A DNA stretch of 49,810 nt from an uncultured Flavobacteriales bacterium (GCA_913051935.1 CAJXCU010000010.1:1-49810); one strand, 5' to 3'. Counted from the first letter of the stretch, positions 27,135-34,831 are shown. Made by a program: numbers and translations. The notes: generated by a model from the sequence alone, not told the origin.

Positions 27135-27533
27135 GTGAGAACTACACTTATTTTATTCATCTTATTTAAAACCGCCATTGTCATTGGACAATCGGCGGTT
27201 TTTTCTGTAAAATATAAAACGATAAAATTTCCACCAACAAAAGAAGGTGAGGTTCTTAAGTTTAGCTACCAGGTAAAAAATACCGGGAAGGCTCCTTTAG
27301 AAATATACTCAGCAGAGACAGAATGCTCATGCACCGACGTTACCCTTCCAGCTGACAAGATTCTTCCAGGGCAATTTGGGATAATTCAAGTGGTTTTCGA
27401 TACCAAAGGCAAATACTATTTCCAAAATAGAATCATATACCTTAATACAAATAGCAGGAGACGAAAAGAACTTGTAAGATTTAAAGTTTTTATTGAGCCT
27501 TCACCGGAACGAGAGTTAGAGAAAAACCCTTAG
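27135..27533 (+). CDS. Second DUF1573-like secreted protein
   Basis: A 132-aa protein from the GTG at 27135, one base after the upstream stop; a GTG at 27114 in the same frame is possible but would overlap. The signal peptide (RTTLILFILFKTAIVIGQS) is followed by a DUF1573 domain with FSYQVKNTGKAPLEIYSAET, ECSCTDVTLP and PGQFGIIQVVFDTKGKYYF. The Cys pair is conserved. A strong hairpin with a T-run is embedded in the signal-peptide codons (27168-27204), so expression may depend on translation starting right behind the first gene. The end overlaps the convergent gene by 4 nt. Confidence 0.75.
   Translation: MRTTLILFILFKTAIVIGQSAVFSVKYKTIKFPPTKEGEVLKFSYQVKNTGKAPLEIYSAETECSCTDVTLPADKILPGQFGIIQVVFDTKGKYYFQNRIIYLNTNSRRRKELVRFKVFIEPSPERELEKNP
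27168..27204 (+). terminator. Terminator-like hairpin inside the second DUF1573 gene
   Basis: AAAACCGCC (27168-27176) pairs with GGCGGTTTT (27194-27202), and ATTGTC (27177-27182) with GACAAT (27187-27192). One C bulges at 27193 and the loop is ATTG. The stem runs directly into six T. It starts 35 nt after the first DUF1573 stop but lies within the signal-peptide codons of the second gene. It could terminate the first transcript or act as a translation-sensitive attenuator. Confidence 0.7.
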
Positions 27534-29359
27534 TCATATTTAAAAACTTTTAAGGTCTTGTTTTCTTCTGGAGTAATGAAGTGAAGCAGATAAGTACCCG
27601 CAACGAGTCCACGAGTATTCAAATTAAAAATCCATCCATCCAAGGTCTCTATTATTTCTATTTCGACGGGGACGGATTTTCCGCTCACATCTTCAAGAGA
27701 AATTATAAAGTCGTCAGAAAGATAATCTTGAACAGTTAATTGTATATGATCATAAAACGGATTCGGAAAGGCTGCCAAACTCATTTGATGCTGTGTTTGA
27801 GGTGCGCAAATTGACTCCCTAATTAAAGCAATAAATTCATCAGGTGCTACAACACGAACTCCTTCATCAAGTAGCGCATTAACATACAACAAGCTATCCA
27901 CTGAATTCGACCAAGCGTGCACAGCAACTAAAGTATATCCTTCTACAGAATATGGATCCTTTGAGGCATTATTTAACTTCTGTGCCAAACTTTCACCAGT
28001 CTCAAAACCACCCCATAGATTATATTTTGCCGATACGATTGGCTTTAACCCATAACAGTCCATACTTCCTTTCATTCTACTATAATTTGAATAATCGTAA
28101 TAAAACAAACCGTCCACCTGTTCTTGCTTTAGGTATTCTTTTAGTTCGGGCTGGTAGATAGAATCATTGTATGCATTACCAAGTATATTTACAATACTTA
28201 AGTCCGACTTTTCGAGGTACCCATTCATTATTGCGCAAGAAGCTTCCAGCTCGGGAAATAATTCGGGAAAATGATAAGTATGACCTGAAGGACCAGCAAC
28301 AAAATAATCTTTACCTAAATCTGTTGAAGCGGCCATCGAATATATTTTAGCCATAACGGTAGGTGCAATTTCAGAAAGAGATGGGGGAATTGTCCAACCT
28401 ATGTCCATTAACCCTCTATTTTCTGAACCAAACCAACGACTGTCCTCTGCAAATAAATTGAGCATCCATTGAATATTATCACCATCAGACATTAAAAAAC
28501 AAACCGTATGCGTATTTTCTTGAATTTCCGCCGCCGCGGTGCTCACTTGCTGCTTTGTTTGTGCATTAAAATTTGTAAGAGTGGAAATATTGAAGCCCCA
28601 ATCAGCAGGATGAACTCCAATTGAATATCCCGAAGCTTTCGCCACTGTTTGATACTCATCATCTCCCCATCCAAATAGAACAGAATTAGGTTCCAATTGA
28701 GCAAACGCATTTTCAGTAGTAGCGCTGTGAATATCGTCATAAAAATGCAGAGCATTAGAAAGGATGGAATAATCCCCGAGAAATAAACATTTATCTTCCC
28801 TTTGGTAGGTAATAATTCGCTCATTCATCAAGGCAGCATAATTATCTATAACCCATTGCTCATCTTTATCCCGCACATCTAATATTTGAGTGTAGCCTTT
28901 GCTCTCAATTAGAACTTGTAGCTCTGGTGTTACTGCTAGCGCATTAAAGGGGCCGCATAATGAATTGGCTACATTGCTCGAGTTATCGTTCATATTACAT
29001 AAAATATAACCGTAAACATCAGGGGGTATCAAGGTGAGCGCAGTATCAATATTTCCGTCCATTTCATAAGAAACATGTACGCCATATTCATCCTTCAAAT
29101 CTTGAATCCAAATGGAGCTTCCGCTGCCCTTATCTCGGTATATTTTAGGTTTTATTTTTGCACACAATCCCTGAATACTTTGCAAAAGTAAAAGCTCTGA
29201 ATGTGTAAACAATTCATCGCTAAAAACAAAAAGTGTATCGGGCTGCACACTTGAAGGATAGGGGCTATTCTCAATTCTATGAATTAGAGATTGACCAAAA
29301 CAATTGAATCCAATCTGTAGAATCGATACCCATAAAACCAATGACTTAAGTAAATTCAA
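27530..29359 (-). CDS. Secreted GxGYxYP-family protein with T9SS-type C-terminal domain
   Basis: A 609-aa protein. The N-terminal signal peptide (about 1-22, ending in CFGQ) is followed by the GxGYxYP N-terminal region with IQGLCAKIKPKIYRD. The middle domain contains VCFLMSDGDNIQWML and GWTIPPSLSEIAPTVMAKIY. The family is linked to carbohydrate processing, but no activity is proven. The last ~80 residues (FPNPFYDHIQLTV, then GLVAGTYLLHF and KTLKVFK) match type IX sorting domains, so export to the cell surface is likely. The only in-frame start is a TTG at 29359, since a stop lies four codons upstream. Confidence 0.85.
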   Translation of the reverse strand: MNLLKSLVLWVSILQIGFNCFGQSLIHRIENSPYPSSVQPDTLFVFSDELFTHSELLLLQSIQGLCAKIKPKIYRDKGSGSSIWIQDLKDEYGVHVSYEMDGNIDTALTLIPPDVYGYILCNMNDNSSNVANSLCGPFNALAVTPELQVLIESKGYTQILDVRDKDEQWVIDNYAALMNERIITYQREDKCLFLGDYSILSNALHFYDDIHSATTENAFAQLEPNSVLFGWGDDEYQTVAKASGYSIGVHPADWGFNISTLTNFNAQTKQQVSTAAAEIQENTHTVCFLMSDGDNIQWMLNLFAEDSRWFGSENRGLMDIGWTIPPSLSEIAPTVMAKIYSMAASTDLGKDYFVAGPSGHTYHFPELFPELEASCAIMNGYLEKSDLSIVNILGNAYNDSIYQPELKEYLKQEQVDGLFYYDYSNYSRMKGSMDCYGLKPIVSAKYNLWGGFETGESLAQKLNNASKDPYSVEGYTLVAVHAWSNSVDSLLYVNALLDEGVRVVAPDEFIALIRESICAPQTQHQMSLAAFPNPFYDHIQLTVQDYLSDDFIISLEDVSGKSVPVEIEIIETLDGWIFNLNTRGLVAGTYLLHFITPEENKTLKVFKYD

Positions 29360-29404
29360 ATTTTCAAATTATTTGGGACACAATAATACATGAAGTAGTC
29401 AATT

Positions 29405-30934
29405 TTATTTGGCATAATGGACAGACCTTTTCTCTCGTATTACAGTGATTCGAACCTGACCCGGATAAGTCATCTCAGTTTGAATTTTTTCAGAAATTTG
29501 AAAGGATAATTCTTCTGCTTTGTTATCTGAAACACGATCTGACTCAACCATTACTCTTAACTCTCGGCCAGCCTGAATTGCATAGGCACTTGCTACACCG
29601 TCAAAAGACATTGCCAAGGATTCTAAGTCTTTAATCCGCTTCACATATGCTTCAACGATTTCTCTCCTTGCTCCTGGCCTAGCACCTGATACTGCATCAC
29701 AAACCTGAACAATCGGAGAGATAAGTGTTGTCATTTCGATCTCATCGTGATGGGCCCCGATTGCATTAAGTACATCTGGTTTCTCGCCATATTTTTCAGC
29801 AAGTTTCATTCCTAATATAGCGTGAGGTAATTCTGGTTCATCCTCAGGAACTTTCCCTATGTCATGTAATAAACCTGCTCTCTTTGCTATTTTTGGATTC
29901 AACCCTAGTTCAGATGCCATCGTCGCGCATAGATTAGCAACTTCTCGAGAATGTTTTAGAAGATTTTGACCATAAGAAGACCTGTATTTCATTCTACCGA
30001 CCATTTTCATGAGCGCTGGATGTAATCCATGAATACCTAAATCTATACATGTCCTTTTTCCCGTCTCCACGATTTCTTCTTCGAGCTGTTTCCCGGTCTT
30101 TGAAACAATTTCTTCGATACGGGCCGGGTGAATTCTTCCATCGGTTACAAGCTGATGTAGCGCCAAACGAGCAATTTCTCTTCTAACTGGATCAAAACAT
30201 GAAAGCATAATGGCCTCAGGAGTATCATCAACAATAATCTCTACGCCAGTCGCTGCCTCTAAGGCACGGATATTTCGGCCTTCACGACCAATAATGCGTC
30301 CTTTGATATCATCTGAATCAATATTAAAAACAGAAACCGCATTTTCAACAGCTTGTTCTGTAGCAACACGTTGAATGGATTGGATTACAATTTTTCGTGC
30401 CTCCTTATTTGCATTTAGTTTGGCTTCTTCTGTGATTTCTTTGATTTTCACCATCGCCTCGGTTTTTGCCTCATCAACCAATGCTGACATCAAAGATTCT
30501 TTGGCGTCCTCTGCCGACATTCCACTGATTTTTGACAACTCTTGTACTCTTTTTTCTTGGGTCTTGTCTAGCTCTTTCATGCGGATTTCAAGACCTTTAT
30601 ACTTGACATCAAAATCAGATTTAATTTTCTCAATATCCTTTTCTTTACGCTGAATGTCGGATAGCTTGTGATCTAATTTCTTTTCTTTCGCTTTAGCGCG
30701 GTCCTCGGTTGATTGAATGCGTCTTTCACGTTCTTTAACCTTCGCTTCATGTTCTTGCTTCAGCTTCAAAAACTTTTCCTTTGCCTTAAAGGCTTTATCT
30801 TTTCTAATGGACTCTGCCTTGGATTCGGCAGCATTTATGATACTATCCGCTTTACTTTTAAGGAGCATTTTTTGTACGAACACACCAAGAACTAAACCTC
30901 CAATAAGGCCAGCCACAATAAATATAATTTCCAT
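29405..30934 (-). CDS. rny: Ribonuclease Y
   Basis: Membrane-anchored endoribonuclease that initiates mRNA decay. A 509-aa protein. It has an N-terminal membrane segment (about 2-20), a long charged coiled coil to about 190, a KH domain with [20 protein letters not shown], and an HD domain with [14 protein letters not shown] and GAHHDEIEM. The C-terminal [20 protein letters not shown] is conserved. It follows zapA by 38 bp, a gap filled almost entirely by a perfect inverted repeat. Confidence 0.97.
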   Translation of the reverse strand: MEIIFIVAGLIGGLVLGVFVQKMLLKSKADSIINAAESKAESIRKDKAFKAKEKFLKLKQEHEAKVKERERRIQSTEDRAKAKEKKLDHKLSDIQRKEKDIEKIKSDFDVKYKGLEIRMKELDKTQEKRVQELSKISGMSAEDAKESLMSALVDEAKTEAMVKIKEITEEAKLNANKEARKIVIQSIQRVATEQAVENAVSVFNIDSDDIKGRIIGREGRNIRALEAATGVEIIVDDTPEAIMLSCFDPVRREIARLALHQLVTDGRIHPARIEEIVSKTGKQLEEEIVETGKRTCIDLGIHGLHPALMKMVGRMKYRSSYGQNLLKHSREVANLCATMASELGLNPKIAKRAGLLHDIGKVPEDEPELPHAILGMKLAEKYGEKPDVLNAIGAHHDEIEMTTLISPIVQVCDAVSGARPGARREIVEAYVKRIKDLESLAMSFDGVASAYAIQAGRELRVMVESDRVSDNKAEELSFQISEKIQTEMTYPGQVRITVIREKRSVHYAK

Positions 30935-30938
30935 TCTT

Positions 30939-30963
30939 ACACAATTAAAGTTAATAATTGTGT
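30939..30963 (-). promoter_or_regulatory. Perfect 9-bp inverted repeat in the rny leader
   Basis: ACACAATTA and TAATTGTGT flank a 7-nt spacer. The repeat occupies the gap between zapA and rny and ends 5 nt before the rny ATG. It could be a protein-binding operator or an RNA hairpin that affects initiation. No T-run follows it, so it is not a terminator. Confidence 0.45.
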
Positions 30964-30972
30964 TACCCTACA

Positions 30973-31275
30973 CTATGTTTGATGATTTGCCGCATCGAGC
31001 TGGTCCGAAATAGACTTGAGCGCCTGGTCTATTGGTCCTAGGTCTTGATCAGCATTATCAGATGATTTCTGATTTGAATCTTTCTTAATAATCAATTGAA
31101 GAGCGGTCATGGCAATTAAATCCTGTGGATCTTTCACAGCGTAATTCTTTTTTAAATGATCAATGGCCGAATTAATATTTTCTACGGCTGATAGCACACC
31201 CTGCTTTTCGCTCTCATTAATCGTCAAGGGATAGCTTCTTCCTGCTATATTTACTTTTAAAGATATCTTAGCCAT
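30973..31275 (-). CDS. zapA: Cell division protein ZapA
   Basis: A 100-aa protein that binds and bundles FtsZ at the division site. The N-terminal beta-hairpin region LKVNIAGRSYPLTINESEKQ is typical, followed by a helix with VLSAVENINSAIDHLKKNYA and KDPQDLIAMTALQLIIKKDS and a predicted coiled coil. Length is normal. It is the second gene of the coiled-coil-zapA-rny set commonly seen in Bacteroidota. Confidence 0.9.
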   Translation of the reverse strand: MAKISLKVNIAGRSYPLTINESEKQGVLSAVENINSAIDHLKKNYAVKDPQDLIAMTALQLIIKKDSNQKSSDNADQDLGPIDQALKSISDQLDAANHQT

Positions 31276-31277
31276 GT

Positions 31278-31571
31278 TTATTTTTTAAGCTCTTCTATAC
31301 AAATTTCAATTTCTTTCACTAGTGCGTCTATCTCTTTATTTTTTAACTCGATATTTTTTGAGCTAGACTCGGTAACATTTTTTTTTGTAGCTGTAATTGT
31401 TGATTCTAAATCTTCACGATGCTTATTGCTTAAATTCACGAGTTCAAGGTCCTTATTTCTTAATGCTTCAGAAAGATTTTGATTCTCGATTTTAAGCGCC
31501 GATAGAGCTTTGACAAGCACATTAACTTTTTCTGAAATCTCAGAAATGCGATTTTGAATTTGGTCAACCAT
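31278..31571 (-). CDS. Small coiled-coil protein upstream of zapA
   Basis: A 97-aa protein from the ATG at 31571; the frame is open to 31640, but that extension is not coil-forming. It is almost entirely heptad-like (VDQIQNRISEISEKVNVLVK, then DLELVNLSNKHREDLES), with no Cys and no signal peptide. It ends two bases before the zapA start. Its position and structure suggest a division-associated coiled coil similar to ZapB, but sequence similarity cannot be judged here. Confidence 0.65.
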   Translation of the reverse strand: MVDQIQNRISEISEKVNVLVKALSALKIENQNLSEALRNKDLELVNLSNKHREDLESTITATKKNVTESSSKNIELKNKEIDALVKEIEICIEELKK

Positions 31572-31660
31572 TTCAGACAACTTTACTACAAAGTTAAGAT
31601 TGTAAGTAAATTTTAGCTGCCTAAACAGATTTATTTTCAAAAAAGTAGTTTATTCGAAAT

Positions 31661-32323
31661 TTATGAGTGGAGGCCAAATGTTTTTAAATAAAGTGGTTTA
31701 CAATTAGCGAGATGATCAAAGTTTTGATTTAAATATCGCATTAGTGCGAGCCCAACTTGACCCTTAGCACTGATTTTTAGAAAAGGATCAAATTCAGCAT
31801 TTCTATTTTTCCAAAGCTTGTGAATCTTTGGCGCACCATCCCCGAAATAGATGAAAGGCTCTTGATCGACAAAAGTATCTTCCTCAATCACTAAAGATTC
31901 TAGGTCATGAAGCACTGAGCCATCTGCTTTGATCGTTTTGGTATAGACTTCCATTCTTCGTGCATCAAGCATTCCACAGATAATACGGCCTGGGTGTTTA
32001 AGTTTGCCTTGTGCCAAAAGGCTGTCCAAAGTTGGAATACAAATGATCGGAATCTGTAAACCCATACACAATCCTTTTGCTGTAGATAGTCCTATTCTCA
32101 ACCCCGTATATGAACCAGGTCCGATTGAAACGGAAATTGCATCTAATTCTGTTGCCAACAGCTTTGCTTCTTTCAGTACGTCAATAATAAATAATGTCAA
32201 TGATTCTCCATGAATGTAAGCATCAGTCTCTTTCTCAACCGAGGCTAGTAAATCCTCCCCTTTGGACACAGCCACTGAACATATCTTTGTCGCGGTCTCA
32301 ATATGTAAAATACGGGGCTGCAT
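31661..32323 (-). CDS. tsaB: tRNA threonylcarbamoyladenosine biosynthesis protein TsaB
   Basis: A 220-aa ASKHA-fold protein needed with TsaC, TsaD and TsaE for the t6A37 modification of ANN-decoding tRNAs. The N-terminal RILHIETATKICSVAV and the central SIGPGSYTGLRIGLSTAKGL are typical. It is shorter than TsaD and lacks its metal-binding His pair, as expected. The start overlaps the response-regulator stop as TAATG, so its translation is coupled to that gene. Confidence 0.93.
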   Translation of the reverse strand: MQPRILHIETATKICSVAVSKGEDLLASVEKETDAYIHGESLTLFIIDVLKEAKLLATELDAISVSIGPGSYTGLRIGLSTAKGLCMGLQIPIICIPTLDSLLAQGKLKHPGRIICGMLDARRMEVYTKTIKADGSVLHDLESLVIEEDTFVDQEPFIYFGDGAPKIHKLWKNRNAEFDPFLKISAKGQVGLALMRYLNQNFDHLANCKPLYLKTFGLHS

Positions 32324-33009
32324 TACTCAGGAATCTCAAACTTAAAACCAACACCATGCAAATTTGATATTACGATTCTCGGGTCTTCTGCAAAATATTT
32401 TCTAAGCTTTGTGATGAATACGTCAAGACTTCTTCCAACAAAATAGTCGTCTTGCCCCCAAACTCCCTTTAAAATAATTTCTCGAGAAATGACTTGATTT
32501 TTATACTTATAGAGGAAACGTAAAATCTGAGCCTCCTTTTTAGTTAAGGTTTTTTCCTTACCCGAAATGCTTAAAATTTGATTCTCTTTATCGTAGCTAT
32601 ACAAACCAATGTTATATACTTTTTCATCTTCTGTTTTAGCTACTTGCACCCTTCTAAGAAGTGCCTTCACCCTAAGTTGAAATTCCTGTATGCTAAACGG
32701 TTTTGTTAGGTAATCATCACCTCCTGCCTCAAAACCAGTAATTTTGTCCTCTGTCATTGACTTTGCCGTGAGAAATAGAATAGGAACTTGAGCATTCACT
32801 TTTCTGATATCCTTTGCCAAAGAAAAACCGTCAAGTACCGGCAGCATGACATCTAAAATACATAAATCAAATGCGCTCTCATTGAATTTAACCAATCCTT
32901 CAGAACCATCCTCAGCACAAGTTACATCATAATCTAAAGACTTTAAATGATCTGAAATCACAAGGCCTAAATTCACATCGTCTTCTACAAGTAAAATCCT
33001 AGTTTTCAT
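32323..33009 (-). CDS. OmpR/PhoB-family response regulator (RprY-like)
   Basis: A 228-aa regulator. The receiver domain (1-115) has VEDD near the start, the phosphorylation Asp in DLCILDVMLP, and the Lys in DDYLTKPF. The C-terminal winged helix contains LTKKEAQILRFLYKYKNQVI and GRSLDVFITKLRKYFAEDPR. No kinase is adjacent; the sensor kinase at 14511-15845 is a candidate partner. A terminator-like hairpin ends 15 nt before its ATG, so expression may be attenuated or the hairpin ends a separate small RNA. It runs into tsaB. Confidence 0.92.
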   Translation of the reverse strand: MKTRILLVEDDVNLGLVISDHLKSLDYDVTCAEDGSEGLVKFNESAFDLCILDVMLPVLDGFSLAKDIRKVNAQVPILFLTAKSMTEDKITGFEAGGDDYLTKPFSIQEFQLRVKALLRRVQVAKTEDEKVYNIGLYSYDKENQILSISGKEKTLTKKEAQILRFLYKYKNQVISREIILKGVWGQDDYFVGRSLDVFITKLRKYFAEDPRIVISNLHGVGFKFEIPE

Positions 33010-33021
33010 TAAAGCGAAGGT

Positions 33022-33120
33022 ACAAAAAAAGAGCTCATTTTCAGAGCTCTTCTACTAAATCAACCTAACCTACCGTAACCTAAAGATAGTGCTTAATATG
33101 CCTGTTTTAGCATATTTTCT
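33022..33120 (-). ncRNA. Candidate small RNA or attenuator before the response regulator
   Basis: On the minus strand AAGAGCTC (51-44 of 330xx) pairs with GAGCTCTT (33036-33029) around a 7-nt loop, followed by a T-run: an intrinsic terminator ending near 33024. Upstream, AATATGC and GCATATT (33116-33110 and 33101-33095) form a second hairpin. Between them lies a G/T-rich linker with repeated GGTTA/GGTTG. The terminator sits 20 bp before the regulator ATG. Either it ends a ~100-nt RNA or it attenuates the regulator mRNA. The 5' end is a guess; a TATAAATC box lies just upstream. Confidence 0.5.
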
Positions 33121-33178
33121 GTTTGATTTATACACATGTTTTACACAATCTATCATCTTTACATACGCTAAAGAATAC

Positions 33179-33186
33179 TATCTTTG
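33179..33186 (+). promoter_or_regulatory. -7 box (TATCTTTG) 4 nt before ATG of the 33191 regulator
   Basis: Exact TAnnTTTG, then ACAG, then ATG. A TTTA lies 17 nt upstream and may serve as the -33 element. Predicts a leaderless mRNA. Confidence 0.6.
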
Positions 33187-33190
33187 ACAG

Positions 33191-33859
33191 ATGCAGAAAA
33201 AATCAATTCTTATTGTAGATGACGATGATGACATAAGACATCTTCTTTCCTATAACCTAGAAAAAAATGGTTTTTACGTCGAAACTGCTGGAAACGGGAA
33301 AGAATGTCTTAAAAAACTAAAAAGTAAAAAACCAAATCTCATTTTACTCGATGTAATGATGCCAGAAATGGATGGTCTTCAGGTATGTGAAAAGATCAAG
33401 TCAGAAAAAGAAAATGCAGACATTCTAATTTGCTTTCTCACCGCGAGAGGTGAAGATTACAGTCAAATTGCGGCGCTCGAAGCCGGCGGAGACGATTATG
33501 TAACCAAACCAATAAAACCAAAAGTTCTATTGAGCCGAATAAATGCAATTCTTCGCAGAACAAAGGGTGAAGTTGATTCCACAGCCAACGGAGTCCGAAT
33601 TGACCACGATAAATATGTTGTCCATAAAAATGGTGAAGAGTTACTCTTTCCGAAGAAGGAATTTGAGTTGCTTTCCCTTCTCATGTCTAAACCTGACCAT
33701 GTATTTAGACGCAATGAAATTTTAGACTCCGTATGGGGTTCGGATATCATCGTTGGGGACCGAACCATTGATGTGCATATTAGAAAACTCAGAAGGAAAC
33801 TTGGAGAAGAGCAAATATCAACAGTGAAGGGTATTGGATATAAGTACAATTCCAAATAA
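33191..33859 (+). CDS. PhoB-like OmpR-family response regulator
   Basis: A 222-aa regulator. The receiver domain has IVDDDDDIRH at residues 6-15, the phosphorylation Asp in LILLDVMMPEMDG, and Lys in DDYVTKPIKP. The C-terminal winged helix has LFPKKEFELLSLLMSKPDHV and VGDRTIDVHIRKLRRKLGEE. The sequence resembles the PhoB/RprY group, but its regulon cannot be read. It stops 8 nt before the first hairpin of the small-RNA array, which is transcribed in the opposite direction. No kinase is adjacent. Confidence 0.92.
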   Translation: MQKKSILIVDDDDDIRHLLSYNLEKNGFYVETAGNGKECLKKLKSKKPNLILLDVMMPEMDGLQVCEKIKSEKENADILICFLTARGEDYSQIAALEAGGDDYVTKPIKPKVLLSRINAILRRTKGEVDSTANGVRIDHDKYVVHKNGEELLFPKKEFELLSLLMSKPDHVFRRNEILDSVWGSDIIVGDRTIDVHIRKLRRKLGEEQISTVKGIGYKYNSK

Positions 33860-33862
33860 TAC

Positions 33863-33951
33863 AAAAAACACTACCCGAAAGCAGTGTTTTAAGTGATTTG
33901 AGTTATAGTCTTAGTGTATTTAAGACGCAACTCATTTTCTTAAAGTTGCAT
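33863..33951 (-). ncRNA. Small RNA array, unit 1
   Basis: An 89-nt unit read on the minus strand. It starts ATGCAACTTTAAG, 4 nt after a TAATTTTT box (33956-33963). An internal 7-bp stem TTTAAGA/TCTTAAA forms near the 5' end. It contains the family core ACACTAAGACTATAACTC and ends with the hairpin AACACTGC-TTTCGG-GTAGTGTT and a T-run. One stem pair is G-U on this strand. The 5' AUG frame reads MQL and stops. Confidence 0.7.
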
Positions 33952-33955
33952 CAAT

Positions 33956-33963
33956 AAAAATTA
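33956..33963 (-). promoter_or_regulatory. -7-like box (TAATTTTT) of array unit 1
   Basis: On the minus strand TAATTTTT, then ATTG, then the ATGCAAC that begins unit 1. The spacing of 4 nt is the same as at dnaA. Confidence 0.4.
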
Positions 33964-33989
33964 TTTTTTTTGGTTTTAATTTCTTTTGA

Positions 33990-34193
33990 TTATTTATACT
34001 TGGCTCTCAGTCTAAATAAAAGCCAGAACAAAATAATCATCAGGGGCAATTGACGCAATGCAACTCGTAATATCAATTCAGAAATTTCCATTGAATTTAC
34101 GTCGGTAACCAATCGGTTAGACCTGATTTCTGAGACAATCATGATGATAATAGACCCAACAATCAAATTATTTCTTTCCGTTGAATATTTCAT
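33990..34193 (-). CDS. Possible small membrane protein between array units 1 and 2
   Basis: A 67-aa reading frame from the ATG at 34193. It has a hydrophobic stretch NLIVGSIIIMIVSEI near the N-terminus and another at the C-terminus (LPLMIILFWLLFRLRAKYK) followed by positive charges, so two membrane helices are plausible. No family is recognised. It starts about 13 nt after the T-run of unit 2, with no promoter box of its own, so it might be expressed by read-through of that terminator. It explains the larger gap between units 1 and 2. It may also be a chance frame in AT-rich DNA. Confidence 0.4.
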   Translation of the reverse strand: MKYSTERNNLIVGSIIIMIVSEIRSNRLVTDVNSMEISELILRVALRQLPLMIILFWLLFRLRAKYK

Positions 34194-34205
34194 TCTGGGA
34201 AGGTT

Positions 34206-34297
34206 AAAAAAAAACACTGCCCGAAAGCAGTGTTATTTGTGATTGAGTTAAAAGTTTTAGTGTTATGATGACGCACGGTTATTTAAAAAAGTTGCAT
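34206..34297 (-). ncRNA. Small RNA array, unit 2
   Basis: A 92-nt unit that starts ATGCAACTTTTTTAAATAA, 4 nt after TACTTTTT (34302-34309). It contains GTGCGTCAT and ACTTTTAACTCAATCACA and ends with the perfect hairpin AACACTGC-CTTTCGG... closing with GCAGTGTT, then nine T. It is nearly identical to unit 3 over its first 30 nt. The AUG frame reads MQLF and stops. Confidence 0.72.
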
Positions 34298-34301
34298 CGA
34301 T

Positions 34302-34309
34302 AAAAAGTA
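34302..34309 (-). promoter_or_regulatory. -7-like box (TACTTTTT) of array unit 2
   Basis: TACTTTTT, then ATCG, then ATGCAAC on the minus strand. Same 4-nt geometry as unit 1. Confidence 0.4.
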
Positions 34310-34355
34310 TTTTCGCAGTTGAGCGGTTTTTTATTTTAAAAATTAACTTAACCGC

Positions 34356-34446
34356 AAAAAAAACACTACCCGAAGATAGTGTTTTCTGTGATTGAGTTAA
34401 AAGTCTTAGTGTTAGTATGACGCACGATTATTTAAAAAAGTTGCAT
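34356..34446 (-). ncRNA. Small RNA array, unit 3
   Basis: A 91-nt unit that starts ATGCAACTTTTTTAAATAA, 3 nt after TATTTTTT. The core is GTGCGTCAT, ACACTAAGACTTTTAACTC and AATCACA. Its terminator stem AACACTA/TAGTGTT carries a compensatory T-A pair where unit 2 has G-C, with eight T after it. The AUG frame reads MQLF and stops. Confidence 0.72.
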
Positions 34447-34482
34447 CAAAAAAAATAACCAAACGGATTTAAATATTGATAT

Positions 34483-34572
34483 AAAAAAACACCGCCCAAA
34501 AGCGGTGTTTAATATCATTGAATTAATAGTATTAGCAATTTCAAGACGTGAATTTATTTCTTGAAGTTGCAT
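34483..34572 (-). ncRNA. Small RNA array, unit 4
   Basis: A 90-nt unit that starts ATGCAACTTCAAGAA. The 5' part can form a 12-position stem, GCAACTTCAAGA with TCTTGAAATTGC, with one mismatch. The terminator AACACCGC/GCGGTGTT has a C-G pair where unit 2 has T-A, again compensatory, followed by seven T. No good -7 box is seen. The AUG frame stays open for 46 codons and runs into unit 3. Confidence 0.65.
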
Positions 34573-34639
34573 CTGTCTAGAAGAAAAAACCATCTTCTAA
34601 AAATATCTAGCACAATTTCCAAATAAATGAGAGGTAAAC

Positions 34640-34737
34640 AAAAAAAGCACCGCCATGCAGTGCTTTTTTATAAGAGTAAAATGTTTAAGTTTTCGTAGTC
34701 TGTTATATTGACGGATTGTAATTCATAAAAGTTGCAT
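34640..34737 (-). ncRNA. Small RNA array, unit 5
   Basis: A 98-nt unit that starts ATGCAACTTTTATGAATT. The middle, TACGAAAACTTAAACATTTT, is shared with unit 6 rather than units 1-4. The terminator GCACTGC-ATG-GCGGTGC has a U-G pair on this strand, followed by seven T. The AUG frame reads MQLL and stops. A weak TAAAAATT box lies 5 nt upstream. Confidence 0.65.
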
Positions 34738-34831
34738 TTGTTAATTTTTACCTCGCAGTTTATGATTTGTAATTTAGGAAGACAAGAATTAAAAATTGTA
34801 CAATACGGCAAAAATAGATTTGTCTAAAAAG

